From Conus ventricosus (taxonomy: Eukaryota > Mollusca > Gastropoda > Neogastropoda > Conidae), in NCBI GenBank assembly GCA_018398815.1, contig CM031621.1, positions 1,388,806-1,452,805 of the forward strand: a stretch of 64,000 bases of DNA, read 5' to 3'. Numbering within the stretch: the stretch's first letter is position 1; each line of letters starts with the position of its first letter. Below, one piece after another: positions 48,156-59,295 of this stretch. Both the position numbers and the translations under genes were made by a program. The notes beneath the pieces are model-generated. The model was not told the origin of the DNA. It worked only from the letters and a program-made list of their open reading frames with translations, and made no database searches.

Positions 48156-50388
48156 TGTCACGGACGGACAGCCCTCCATCCCGCTTTTAATGTAGTTTTG
48201 TCAGTTTATTACCATTTTTTTTTATGTGTGTGTAAAAGAGGGATGGGCAGCTGTGTGCTGTCAACATTTTCAGGGAGAAAAGTCTACCCGTCCGTGCGGT
48301 TTGCGTGCATCCTTTTGCACCGCATGAACATTGCTTTTTGTGAGATACCCGTATAGTTGTGAAAACCCGTGGAGAGCTCACTGAGTCATTGGAAGTTATT
48401 CCCCTTGATCGGCAGCTGGCGTTTGGGAAAATTCTTATTTAGACTCGGATTGGAGCCACGAGTGAGAGACCACGTTCTCTTTGGCGAGGCATTTCATAAC
48501 CCTGACGAAGGCCACTTGTCTGCCTGACGGTGGTAGTCTTAGGGTGAGACAGAGGAATCCCTATTCCTGCCCACCAAGTCTTCAACTGACCCTCTTCGCT
48601 GGGGGTGACCAGCTGTCAGCCATCCCATGGTGAAGGGCTGCTGGTGCTGTCGGCTCCGAGGTTCCGGACAGTCTTTGTCGCTGAGGATTAGCCTGCCGGG
48701 CCCACTTTTCCCCTCCTTTCCACCCGCCGTTCTGGTGAGTTATTTTTCGTGCTTCTTGGTTCCATGTCGCATTCCACAGTGGTATCGGTTGTAAATATTA
48801 AAATTAATATTTTCATTCAAATCTGTCATTTTGGTACTGTGCTGGGGCAGTACTACAGGTGTGGAAAATTATTGTGGTTTCAGGCGCGCTGCGAGCGTTA
48901 GCCTGATTTATAAATATGGAAGAGCAAGTTTAAAATTTTATTCTAAATGCGCTACGCTGAAGCGGTGACATTTTTCTTGTCAGCGATTTGGTCAGACACA
49001 GAGCGTGCGCGCACGCTTATTTTCCATTTTGGCTGAATCATTCTTTATTTGTGTGTACTCGTCAGAGAGAGGAGTATGCTAGTTTGGTTCTATAAATATA
49101 AAATTATTTATTTTAATTTAAGGAAAAGAGAAAAAACTTCAGGCCGGACGCGGTGTTGATTGAGTTACCGCGCGACTCACTTGGGGTCGGGAAGCGAGCG
49201 TTCCTTCGCGGCGCCCTGGTTGGTTCCGCTCCGCCTGTTTGTCTATTTGTTTATGTATTGTTTTATTTTGTTTCTCATTTAATTTACTATTATATTTCCT
49301 TTAATGTGAATGTGGTATGGGTGTGTTGTAATTTTATTCTCAAGTCAACACGTCATCTGACTTGTTTTCCTTGTCAGTTTTTGTATACCCGAGGCCTTCA
49401 GATTGAAGGGGTAGTATATATTATGACAAAAATAGTTTCATCAGGTAAACGAATTTGTGTGTTGTTTTTTTTTAATCATTAGAGAGAAGAAAAAAAAAAA
49501 AAAAGATAGTATAATAATGAAATGTGAAGTAAATTAAAACTAGGTCAGTCTTGCGGGTGTAGCCCATTTCGCCAGGTAATAGCCTGCACCTACACCATAT
49601 TTCAGCTGTACCTAGAATGTATTCTAATGCCCTTTTATAGGGCTGGGGTTTGTTTCTTGTTTTCCGTTGTTGACGGTCGGTGCGGTCCAGACGCCGTCTG
49701 GATATACATTCCGAGAGCTGTATGAAGAGGAGCCGGACGCTGACCGTGGTACTAAGAGCGAGGCCAGAACGCCCTTCCTGAGTATCAGCTTCTTTGGGAT
49801 GCACCTGTGTTCCCCTGTTCGGACTTGAAAAGACTTTAAGCTAAGTTTATTCTAGCTGTGTATGGGTGGTGTTTGGTGATGCCTGGCGTGTGGGAGACAT
49901 TCTGTTTGGCTGTGAGGTTTGTGAGGGTATATGAGATGTTCATGAATTGTGTAAGTGTGCGAATGTTGATGAATATGCTTGTGTGGCTGGGATAGACCCT
50001 GTTCCTCCTTCATTTAATTGTTTCTCCCCTGTCCTCTCTTCTTTCTTTATTTTGGGATAGATTAGTGGTTGTTTAAATTTAGTTGTTCCCTGGGCCAGGG
50101 TGTGGGGTCTTTTGTTGGGTTATTTTGTCCATTAAGTAATCTTCTTTTAGGTGGCTGTCATCTTCTATTTTCCTTCTTTTCCAATTTATCTCTCTATCCT
50201 CACTCTTCTTGATAGTCGTCCCTCCTCCGCTAGGTGTGAATGAGATATTTTCATTAATTTAATAAATTGCTTATTTGGTTTACTTTTTTCCACGAGTGGT
50301 TGAGTGTGTGGTCGGTGAGTGTTGTGCCCTGCCTGTCCCTCTCTCCTCTTCCATCCTCACATCCTTGTACGTGGACTTGACCGCGACA
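48156..50388 (+). repeat. 3' LTR of the gypsy element
   Basis: 2233 bp, starts TGTCACGGACGG and ends TTGACCGCGACA. Differs from the 5' LTR mainly by single-base indels. Its right edge lies 11 bp from the end of PIPOX-like exon 4. Confidence 0.93.
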
Positions 50389-50399
50389 ACACCTCTTAC

Positions 50400-50583
50400 C
50401 TGCAAAGGTAAAGTAACGCCAAGCGGTTTAAGCAGCTTTGATGTCCATGGTCCTGTAGCCATGACAACCTTCTTGGTGTGGTATTGACATTTGTGGTTGT
50501 CAGGTAACCAGAGGTTGTCCTGGGATGATGGCAGTGACGGGTTCTCCATCACGCAGCACCCCACCACACTGTTGGAACACTTT
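50400..50583 (-). CDS. PIPOX: PIPOX-like exon 4
   Basis: Entered in phase 0 from acceptor TGTTGTGTTGCAG and left in phase 0 at donor GTAAGAGG. The peptide starts KVFQQCGGVLRDGEPVTAII, and after one extra base near 50510 continues in another frame as KKVVMATGPWTSKLL and ends LGVTLPLQ. The ATGPWT segment and following LLKPLG are hallmark sequence of the sarcosine/pipecolate oxidase family (substrate-domain linker before the FAD domain). Its 184 bp length is 3n+1, which agrees with a single inserted base. The gypsy LTR begins 11 bp downstream of the donor. Splice sites, phase and motifs agree, so the exon call is firm although the frame is broken as written. Confidence 0.85.
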
Positions 50584-50654
50584 CTGCAACACAACAGAAT
50601 CCGTCTGTTTGTGTGGGAGTGTTCCCACATGAACACAGTATAACACAGACTTAC

Positions 50655-50678
50655 CCCACCACACTGTTGGAACACTTT
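50655..50678 (-). other. Duplicated acceptor with 24-nt potential mini-exon
   Basis: A partial tandem copy of the exon 4 acceptor region. GTTGCAG precedes 24 bases identical to the start of exon 4 (eight codons, KVFQQCGG), followed at once by GTAAGTC, a near-perfect donor. If used, it would add eight codons in frame. It may instead be silent. Confidence 0.5.
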
Positions 50679-50692
50679 CTGCAACACAACAG

Positions 50693-51025
50693 GTCTTTAC
50701 AACCACTCTCATATCAGGACTTTACAACCACTCTAACGTCAAACCTTTACAACCACTCTCTTATCAAACCTTTACAACCACTCTCATATCAGGACTTTTA
50801 CAACCACTCTAACGTCAAACCTTTACAACCACTCTCATATCAGACCTTTACAACCACTCTCTTATCAAACCTTTACAACCACTCTCATAATACAACCACT
50901 CTCTTCAGTCTTATCAAACCTTTACAACCACTCTCATATCAAACCTTTACAACCACTCTCTTATCAAACCTTTACAACCACTCTCATATCAAACCTTTAC
51001 AACCACTCTCTTATCAAACCTATTA
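50693..51025. repeat. 24-25-bp tandem repeat
   Basis: About 14 units of CTTTACAACCACTCTCATATC with alternating CTTATC/ACGTC variants, in intron 3 next to the duplicated acceptor. Confidence 0.93.
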
Positions 51026-52004
51026 ATATCTTCCAGTAACTTGTTGAAAAAAAACAAACTTTGTTGAAGTTGTTGTATATCATCTAAAGACCACACTGTT
51101 GATCTTAATGATTCATTCAAAGCAAAAGCTTAAATGAATTGCAAGCAAATCTTTGGAAAAAAAAATCCATATACACTCCAAAAATATCACCTTTGACAAA
51201 GAAGGCTGAACAGTCATATACCCTTATGCCACATGGTCTGTAACTAACTTTTGGTCAAAATCATGTCATACCATATAGTCACCTACAGAAAGATCCTTCG
51301 TCAAGAGTGAACCAAGATGTATACAGGTAGTCTCTGTCTTCTGACAATTCCAAACTGTTTTTCTGGAGATTGCAAGTAGCTTGGCTCTGAGCTTGCCAGA
51401 CAGGACTGAAAACAATACCAAGCATCTATGTGCAGGGCATACTAAGCAAAACCTGTACGTAAGGCCTACTAACCAAAAAACTAAAACCCAAGACCCTACA
51501 AGTACTGATTCCCTCCCTTGAGAGATCTATGGTTTTGAGCACAGTTGTCTAACTTTACTAACTTTTCTTCCCATGAAAGATTCCCTCCCTTTCATAATTT
51601 GTTTTCCTGAAGTGCCAATGTTTCTGGCTACACAACATTTACCTTCCCAGAGTTCAGTTTGCTATGGCTTCAACTTGGAAGACTTGAGCGGCACAGTCAA
51701 CTCTCTCCCACTAAATGGATGCGTCTCCGAGTGTTTGCTCAAACTTCCTGACCAACCCTGCAGGTGTCAGAATCTCTTGGGCCTGATTGACACTTGGATA
51801 TATTACGAAAGTAAGCATAGAGTAGAGCTGTGTCATATAGTCTCAGACAAGAATGGAATTCCACAGCAACATCTTCATCATCCTCATCAGTCAGCATAAA
51901 AAAAATATTTAAAAAAAAACCTTCTAAAACTCTGTGACCCATGATGGCCTACTCTGGTAGTGATCTCACTTTTGATTTCCTCTCTACATCTACACTCTTA
52001 ATGT
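51026..52004. other. Intron 3 unique sequence
   Basis: Single-copy AT-rich DNA. A 108-codon plus-strand frame at 51573-51899 has no recognised domain and is probably chance. Confidence 0.55.
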
Positions 52005-52505
52005 GTTTGTGTCAAGGTGGCTGGTATGGGCCAATTCATGAAAGCTGTCACTCGAAAGATATGTGTCAAAGTGGATGGTATGGGCCAATTCAGGAAAACT
52101 ACCACTGGAAAGATGTGAGTCAAGGTGGCTGGTATGGCCCAATTCAGGAAAACTGTCACTGGAAAGATGTGTGTCAAGGTGGCTAGTATGGCCCAAATTC
52201 ATGAAAACTGTCACTGGAAAGATTATGTGTCAAGGTGGCTGGTATGGGCCAATTCATGAAAACTGTCACTGGAAAGATGTGTGTCAAGGTGGCTGTATGG
52301 CCCAATTCATGAACACTGTCACTGGAAAGATTAGTGTCAAGGTGCTGGGTTATGGGCCAATTCATGAACACTGTCACTGAAAGATTATGTGTCAAGGTGG
52401 CTGGTATGGCCCAATTCATGAACACTGTCACTGGAAAGATGTGAGTCAAGGTGGTTGGTATGGTCCAATTCATGAACACTGTCACTGGAAAGATGCAGTG
52501 ATGCC
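52005..52505. repeat. 52-bp tandem repeat
   Basis: About ten units containing GTGTCAAGGTGGCTGGTATG and CACTGGAAAGAT, located in intron 3. Confidence 0.94.
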
Positions 52506-53115
52506 CCCTGGAGTGGGTGCTCACTCACACTGACTCAGCAATCATCATCATCAGTGAGATGCTGCTGTCCTGCACATGTTAGATCAGAACAGGCACTACT
52601 GAACACCACTGAAGTGACTGAGCCGCAATGCAGCGTCTCCTCTGGTGGGTTGCTTCCTGACGACTTGACAATTGACTTATCCCTGTGGCCTGCCAGCACA
52701 GGGATTCTGCGGGACAAGTCAGGGTGTGTCTGTGGATGGATGAGATGCAGTGAGTGGTACGTGTGGTAGTAGTGGCACTGAGATGCAGTGAGTGGTGTGG
52801 CAGTATGTGTGGTAGCAGTGGCACTGAGATGCCACAGAGTCCTTCGAATGAGACTATAAACCGAGGTTCCGTGTGTGAACGCACGCATAACATCTTGCAC
52901 ACACGTAAAATCCCATCACCAACTTTCGGAAGAGAAGGCCAGTTTGGCCGTTGGTATGGATGACACGTGACACATAGCATGCACCTTCCCGAAGATGGAG
53001 TATGGCTGCCTTAATGGCGGGATAAAAAAGGGTCATACACACAAAACTCCACTGCCTGGCTATACAGGGAGTGTCCGCAGGAGTATCAGCCTGCGTACGC
53101 GGAAAGTAAAAAAAA
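52506..53115. other. Intron 3 unique sequence
   Basis: Single-copy DNA with two or three early, diverged units of the following 39-bp array (GATGCAGTGAGTGGT near 52745-52800). No gene recognised. Confidence 0.55.
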
Positions 53116-56100
53116 AGAAAGATGCCACAGGATGAGTGGTGTGGTACTAGTGCCACTGAGATGCCACAGAATGATTGGTGTGGTACTAGTGCTACTGAGA
53201 TGCCACAGAATGAGTGGTGTGGTAGAAGTGTAACTGAGATGCACAGAATGAGTGGTGGTAGTAGTGCCACTGAGATGCCGCAGAATGAGTGGTGTGGTAG
53301 AAGTGTCACTGAGATGCCACAGAATGAGTGGTGTGGTAGAAGTGTCACTGATATGCCACAGAATGAGTGGTGTGGTACTAGTGCCACTGAGATGCCACAG
53401 AATGAGTGGTGTGGTAGTAGTGCCACAGAATGAGTGGTGTGGCAGTAGTGCCACTGAGATGCCACAGAATGAGTGGCGTGGTAGTAGTGCCCTGAGATGC
53501 CACAGAATGAGTGGTGTGGTAGTAGTGCCACAGAATGAGTGGTGTGGTACTAGTGCCACTGAGATGCCACAGAATGAGTGGTGTGTAGTAGTGCCACTGA
53601 GATGCCACAGAATGAGTGGTGTGGTACTAGTGCCACTGAGATGCCACAGAATGAGTGGTGTGGTAGTAGTGCCACTTGCACTGAGATGCCACAGAATGAG
53701 TAGGTGTGGCAGTAGTGCCACTGAGATGCCACAGAATGAGTGGTGTGGTAGTAGTGCCACAGAATGAGTGGTGTGGTACTAGTGCCACTGAGATGCCACA
53801 TAATGAGTGGTGTGGTAGTAGTGCCACAGAATGAGTGGTGTGGTACTAGTGCCACTGAAATGCCACAGAATTAGTGGTGTGGTAGTAGTGCCACAGAATG
53901 AGTGGTGTGGCAGTAGTGCCACTGAGATGCCACAGAATGAGTGGCGTGGTAGTGGTGCCACTGAGATGCCACAGAATGAGTGATGTGGCAGTGGTGCCAC
54001 TGAGATGCCACAGAATGAGTGGTGTGGTAGTAGTGCCACTGAGATGCCACAGAATGAGTGGTGTGGTAGTAGTGCCACTGAGAGCCACAGAATGAGTGGT
54101 GTAGTAATAGTGCCACTGAGATGCCACAGAATGAGTGGTTAGTAACAGTGCCACTGAGATGCCACAGAATGAGTGGTGTGGTAGTAGTGCAACTGAGATG
54201 CCACAGAATGAGTGGAGTGGTAGTAGTGCCACAGAATGAGTGGTGTGGTAGTAGTGCCACTGAGATGCCACAGAATGAGAGGTGTGGTAGTAGTGCCAGT
54301 GGAGATGCCACAGAATGATAGTGTGTGTAGTATTGCCACTGAGATGCCACAGAATGAGTGGTGTGGTAGTAGTGCCACTGAGATGCCACAGAATGAGTGG
54401 TGTGGTAGTAGTGCCACTCAGATGCCACAGAATGAGTGGTGTGGTATTAGTGCCACTGAGATGTCACAGAATGAGTGGTGTAGTAATAGTGCCACTGAGA
54501 TGCCACAGAATGAGTGGTGTGGTAGTGGTGCCACTGAGATGCCACAGAATGAGTGGTGGTGTAGTAGTGCCAGTGAGATGCCACAGAATGAGTGGTGTGG
54601 TACTAGTGCCACTGAGATGCCACAGAATGAGTGGTGTGGTAGTGGTGCCACTGAGATGCCACAGAATGAGTGGTGTGGTAGCAGTGCCACTGAGATGCCA
54701 CAGAATGAGTGGTGTAGTAATAGTGCCATTGAGATGCCACAGAATGAGTGGTATGGTAGTAGTGCCACTGAGATGCCACAGAATGAGTGGTGTGGTAGTA
54801 GTGCCAGTGAGATGCCACATAATGAGTGGTGTGGTAGTATTGCCACGAGATGCCACAGAATGAGTGGTGTGGTAGTGGTGCCACTGAGATGCCACAGAAT
54901 GAGTGGTGTGGTGATGGTGCCACTGAGATGCCACAGAATGAGTGGTGTAGTAATAGTGCCACTGAGATGCCACAGAATGAGTGGTGTGGTAGCAGTGCCA
55001 CTGAGATGCCACAGAATGAGTGGTGTGGTAGAAGTGTCACTGAGATGCCACAGAATGAGTGGTGTGGTAGAAGTGCCACTGAGATGCCACAGAATGAATG
55101 GTGTGGTACAGTGCCACTGGACGCCACAAAATGAGTGGTGTGGTAGTAGTGCCACAGAATGAGTGGTGTGGTAGTAGTGCCACTGAGATGCCACAGAATG
55201 AGTGGTGTGGTAGTAGTGCCACTGAGATGCCAGAGAATGAGTTGGTGTGGTAGTAGTGCCACTGAGATGCCACAGAATGAGTGGTGTGCTGGTAGTGCCA
55301 CTGAGATGCCACAGAATGAGTGGTGTGGTAGAGTGCTACTGAGATGCCACAGAATGAGTGGTGTGGTACTAGTGGCACTGAGATGCCACAGAATGAGTGG
55401 TGTGGTAGTAGTGCCACTGAGATGCCACAGAATGAGTGGTGTGGTAAGTAGTGCCACTGAGATGCCACAGAATGAGTGGTGTGGTGGGGTGCCACTGAGA
55501 TGCCACAGAATGAGTGGTGTGGTAAATAGTGCCACTGAGATGCTACAGAATGAGTGGTGTGGTACTAGTGCCACTGAGATGCCACAGAATAAGTGGTGTG
55601 GTAGTAGTGCCACTGACATGCCACAGAATGAGTGGTGTAGTAATATTATGCCACAGAATGAGTGGGTGTGTAGTAGTGCCACTGAGATGCCACAGAATGA
55701 GTGGTGTGGTAGTAGTGCCACTGAGATGCCACAGAATGAGTGGTGTGGTAGTAGTGCCACTGAGATGCCACAGAATGAGTGGTGTGGTGGTGGGCCACCG
55801 AGATGCCACAGAATGAGTGGTGTGGTAGTAGTGCACTGAGATGCCACAGAGTGAGTGGTGTGGCAGTAGTGCCACTGAGATGCCACAGAATGAGTGGTGT
55901 GGTGGTGGTGCCACTGAGATGCCACAGAATGAGGGGGGTGTGGTAGTAGTGCCACTGAGATGCCACAGAATGAGTGTGTGGGTAGTAGTTGCCACAGAAT
56001 GAGTGGTGTGGTAGTAGTGCCACTGAGATGCCACAGAATAAGTGGTGTGGTAGTAGTGCCACTGAGATGCCACAGAATGAGTGGTGTGGTAGTAGTGCCA

Positions 56101-56392
56101 CTGAGATGCCACAGAATAAGTGGTGTGGTAGTAGTGCCACTGAGATGCCACAGAATGAGTGGTGTAGTAATAGTGCCACTGAGATGTCACAGAATGAGTG
56201 GTGTGGTAGTAGTGCCACTGAGATGCCACAGAATGAGTGGTGTGGTAGTAGTGCCACTGAGATGCCTCAAATGAGTGGCGTGGTAGTAGTGCCACTGAGA
56301 ATGCCACAGAAATGAGTGGTGTGGTAGTAGTGCCACTGAGATGCCACAGAATGAGTGGTGTGCTAGTAGTGCCACTGAGATGCCACAGAAAG
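53116..56392. repeat. 39-bp minisatellite
   Basis: About 85 units of CACTGAGATGCCACAGAATG followed by AGTGGTGTGGTAGTAGTGC (39 bp, 13 codons). Shortened units lacking ACTGAGATGC recur. Both strands keep long open frames (plus: TEMPQNEWCGSSA repeat, minus: ALLPHHSFCGISV repeat, up to 450 codons) because of the 3n unit. Indels move the frame often, as expected for non-coding DNA. Confidence 0.96.
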
Positions 56393-56624
56393 GCAATACA
56401 GATAAAGAAAGACTTCTGTTCGCTTTTGGGGAGCATTCCCTCCTTTGTTAAACCTACATCGACCTCCCTGTAATGACTCCCACCCTTTTAGCACTCTGAA
56501 GATAATTACTGAAGGCTCCAATGCACCAGATTAAAAACTAGGGACACAAAGAAATATCAATGAACAACAGGATATAAAGAGAGCTAGAAAAAAGCAGATT
56601 CCATTTCTTAAAACAGACAACAAA
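56393..56624. other. Short unique intron 3 segment
   Basis: Single-copy spacer between two arrays. Nothing recognised. Confidence 0.5.
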
Positions 56625-56896
56625 CCTTCACCTGTTCATTTTCATGTCCTACCTGAAAGGCAGCCAAAGCTTTATTTCACCTGTTCATTTTCATGTCCTA
56701 CCTGAAAGCAGCCAAAGCTTATTTCACCTGTTCATTTTCATGTCCTACCTGAAAGGCAGCCAAAGCTTTATTTCACCTGTTCATGTTTCATGTCCTACCT
56801 GAAAGGCAGCCAAAGCTTTATTTCACCTGTTCATTTTCATGTCCTACCTGAAAGGCAGCCAAAGCTTTATTTCACCTGTTCATTTTCATGTCCTAC
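56625..56896. repeat. 49-bp repeat of the exon 3 / intron 3 junction
   Basis: Five extra tandem copies of a unit that, on the minus strand, reads AAAGCTTTGGCTGCCTTTCAG (end of exon 3) followed by GTAGGACATGAAAATGAACA (start of intron 3). Each unit therefore holds the last seven codons of exon 3 (the first Lys-Ala-Leu-Ala-Ala-Phe-Gln) and a full donor site. Confidence 0.92.
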
Positions 56897-57110
56897 CTGA
56901 AAGGCAGCCAAAGCTTTGTCAGCCCGGAGAACTCCAGCCTTGGGATCCAGGAGGCCAGCCATGTGGATGAATAGGACAGCATAGGATAGCGCTCAGCCAG
57001 CTGACTGGCCGACAGCTGCTCAAACTCCATTCCATGACGTTTCCATGGCTGAGGTGGTGGAGGTCAGAAACTGACCGTTCTCAACACCAACATTGAGGAC
57101 TCCACACTGC
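56897..57110 (-). CDS. PIPOX: PIPOX-like exon 3
   Basis: Acceptor TTCCAACTCAG right of 57110, donor CAG/GTAGGAC left of 56897, 214 bp. It begins by completing a codon left open by exon 2, then KQCGVLNVGVENGQFL. The middle reads FEQLSASQLAERYPML in another frame, and the end reads MAGLLDPKAGVLRADKALAA and FQ back in the original frame. So two compensating single-base shifts (near 57045 and 56975) lie inside the exon, while the outer phase is correct. LLDPKAGV...A is typical of the family's substrate domain. Either two read errors or an unusual local frame excursion. An in-frame stop arises if neither shift is corrected. Confidence 0.85.
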
Positions 57111-57232
57111 CTGAGTTGGAACAGTGTGATTTAGGTTCACCTCTTTGAATCAGAATAATGTTAGATAAGAATAATTTAGGGCAGGAGTATGAGGGTGAAA
57201 GAGGAGGCTATAGTATGGTGCTTTAATACTCC

Positions 57233-57272
<40 letters not shown>

Positions 57273-57608
57273 GTGTGTTGTGTGTGTGTGTGTGTATGTG
57301 TGTGTGCATATACTGTATTCATGACTGAGTAGGTTTGTCAATATAGAAGTATCTAAAAATAAAGAGATTTGAAAGACTGTACATTGGTTTCAAAAATTTA
57401 CAGCTCATGTGTGAATACACTTACAGATAACATAATCCATCCGTCACATATATTAGTTCTGATGACAATGAAAAGACATATAAATCAATAAGCCTTCTAC
57501 CATGCATGCATACACATGCGCATTTTATAAACAAGCACCCGAGCGATTTTTACATCCACCGATCCATCAAACCCAATCATGCACAGGCATACACACACAC
57601 ACCACACA

Positions 57609-57667
<59 letters not shown>

Positions 57668-57866
57668 TAAACACCTACATGTGTACACATCCGGAAAGAC
57701 AAAAGATTCAACTTTTGCAATCATGGGCAGCATGTGAATAAAAGAAAAGCAGTTTCACAAAAATCAGATAAGCTTTTCTGATCTCATTCACTAGACCTCT
57801 TGTAACTCTTTAACAAAGTGACTCTCTGTAAGCGCTGGCAAACCTCCAGACACACATGCTCCTTAC
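57111..57866. other. Intron 2 with two dinucleotide repeats
   Basis: Contains (GT)n at 57234-57307 and (CA)n at 57590-57665, which are complementary and 280 bp apart, and otherwise single-copy DNA. The exon 3 acceptor is at the left end. Confidence 0.8.
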
Positions 57867-58015
57867 TTGAACAGCTGGACGGCAGCCTCTCTGGCCAGTG
57901 CATGCCAGAGAGGGAAGGCCTCCAGCATCATCCGTGTGTAGAAATCCTGTTCATAGGCATAGCGAATGATGCGTGTCTGACCATGAGAACTTCCACGACT
58001 ATGAGGCAGAGGAAA
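57867..58015 (-). CDS. PIPOX: PIPOX-like exon 2
   Basis: 149 bp, entered in phase 0 (acceptor TATGTCGCCAG) and left in phase 2 (donor GTAAGGAG). It encodes FPLPHSRGSSHGQTRIIR, YAYEQDFYTRMMLEAFPLWH and LAREAAVQLFK without a break. HSRGSSHGQTRIIR is the most diagnostic block of sarcosine and pipecolate oxidases, lying at the FAD-binding and substrate entrance region. It joins in phase to exon 1 (LLLEQ) and exon 3. This is the best-conserved exon in the window. Confidence 0.95.
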
Positions 58016-58058
58016 CTGGCGACATAACAGAACATTTGTTGCTGAGACAACAGTGGGA

Positions 58059-58115
58059 TAAGATAAGATAATGTTGCTTATAGCCCAGCCGACCGCAGAG
58101 GGCCACATCAGGGCT
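58059..58115 (-). mobile_element. 57-bp retroposed SINE-tail module, copy B
   Basis: The same 57 bp as 29559-29615, inverted. It is flanked by a perfect 13-bp duplication, GACAACAGTGGGA, at 58046-58058 and 58116-58128. It therefore inserted as a complete 57-bp unit, 44 bp upstream of the exon 2 acceptor, inside the region where the branch point is expected. Confidence 0.9.
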
Positions 58116-58128
58116 GACAACAGTGGGA

Positions 58129-58774
58129 AAACTAGCAACAAACAAACAAAGCATAGGAAAAACCCAAATTCACATTGCACTGTGCAGTAATTGTAACACT
58201 ACAACATGAAAGTAGGTTAGTTCCCTTTCTATTGTATGAGTAAACAAGGCGCTTTCCTGGTGTTGATGCATTTGGTCACTGATTTGAAACTGGTGCTTTT
58301 TGTGGTGTGGAGCTGATCCGAGTTTCTCATTCAGAGAAGGCTGGCAATTTCATGTCATATTTGCTGCTGAGCTTTATGCTCCAAGTGTGCATTACATTCA
58401 GTCTTTGTTGTTGAGGAATGCTGACCAGATGGATAAACCCATTCCTGGCCAAGCAGACAGGGCCCAACAATTACCAATGCACCAAAATTTTACCTTCATT
58501 TGAATATTGCTCACATACCTCATGTTTGTATTGGTTTGGAAAAAAAAAAGTTTCCCTTATGAAAACAAGTATTCATTCATCATTATGAACCGATTCAATG
58601 ATTTTGGACCTACAAATGCTGAGAACACACACACTGATCTCATAGCAGTGTAGACAGAACAGCTCACCATTAGGTCACTGGCATTCTACACACTATCTAA
58701 CAGTCAAGGGGTTAAAGGCAGGGAGTCTTCATTCAAGAGTCTTTGTGGAGAGGTTTCATTGTAGTTCTACACTG
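58129..58774. other. Intron 1 unique sequence
   Basis: Single-copy DNA, no exon seen. One plus-strand frame of 67 codons (58300-58503) without domain. Confidence 0.55.
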
Positions 58775-59288
58775 TATAAGTGCTCAGGTATCCTGACAGC
58801 AGAAACCGCTACACAACACACTGACAACAATGACAGAGAACAAGTGTACATAAGTGCTCAGGTATCCTGACAGCAGAAACCGCTATACACCACACTGACA
58901 ACAATGACAGAACAAGTGTACATAAGTGCTCAGGTATCCTGACAGCAGAAACCGCTACACAACACACTGACAACAATGACAGAGAACAAGTGTACATAAG
59001 TGCTCAGGTATCCTGACAGCAGAAACCGCTATACACCACACTGACAACAATGACAGAGAACAAGTGTACATAAGTGCTCAGGTATCCTGACAGCAGAAAC
59101 CACTACACAACACACTGACAACAATGACAGAACAAGTGTACATAAGTGCTCGGGTATCCTGACAGCAGAAACCGCTACACAACACACTGACAACAATGAC
59201 AGAACAAGTGTACATAAGTGCTCGGGTATCCTGACAGCAGAAACCACTACACACCACACTGACAACAGTGACAGAGAACAAGTGTACA
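58775..59288. repeat. 72/74-bp tandem repeat next to the exon 1 donor
   Basis: Seven units containing CATAAGTGCTCAGGTATCCT and CACACTGACAACAATGACAG. The last unit ends only about six bases from the exon 1 donor, so nearly the whole intron 5' end is repeat. Confidence 0.94.
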
Positions 59289-59295
59289 TGAATAC

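Larger units (their letters stand above)
39074..50388 (+). mobile_element. Full-length Ty3/gypsy LTR retrotransposon, Gmr1-like domain order
   Basis: An 11.3-kb element with two 2.23-kb LTRs, a tRNA-Pro-type primer binding site, a G-rich polypurine tract, gag, and pol in the order protease, integrase, reverse transcriptase, RNase H. The sequence motifs are gypsy-type, but the order is that of copia. This combination is known from the Gmr1 group, first described in deuterostomes. It lies antisense inside intron 4 of the PIPOX-like gene. The flanks share CACCT, offset by one base at the right end. Coding regions carry many single-base frameshifts. LTRs are very similar, differing mainly by indels, which suggests a recent insertion or read errors. 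Confidence 0.9.

Noticed and set aside
51573..51899. 108-codon plus-strand ORF
   Set aside because: No domain, no splice or transcript context, opposite strand to the host gene, and AT-rich intron where such lengths arise by chance.
53122..56436. Long open frames on both strands (up to 450 codons) such as the TEMPQNEWCGSSA repeat
   Set aside because: Unit length 39 is divisible by three and has no stop in several frames. Both strands are open equally and indels shift the frame often.
57234..57665. Cysteine/valine and histidine/threonine repeat peptides
   Set aside because: Translations of (GT)n and (CA)n microsatellites.
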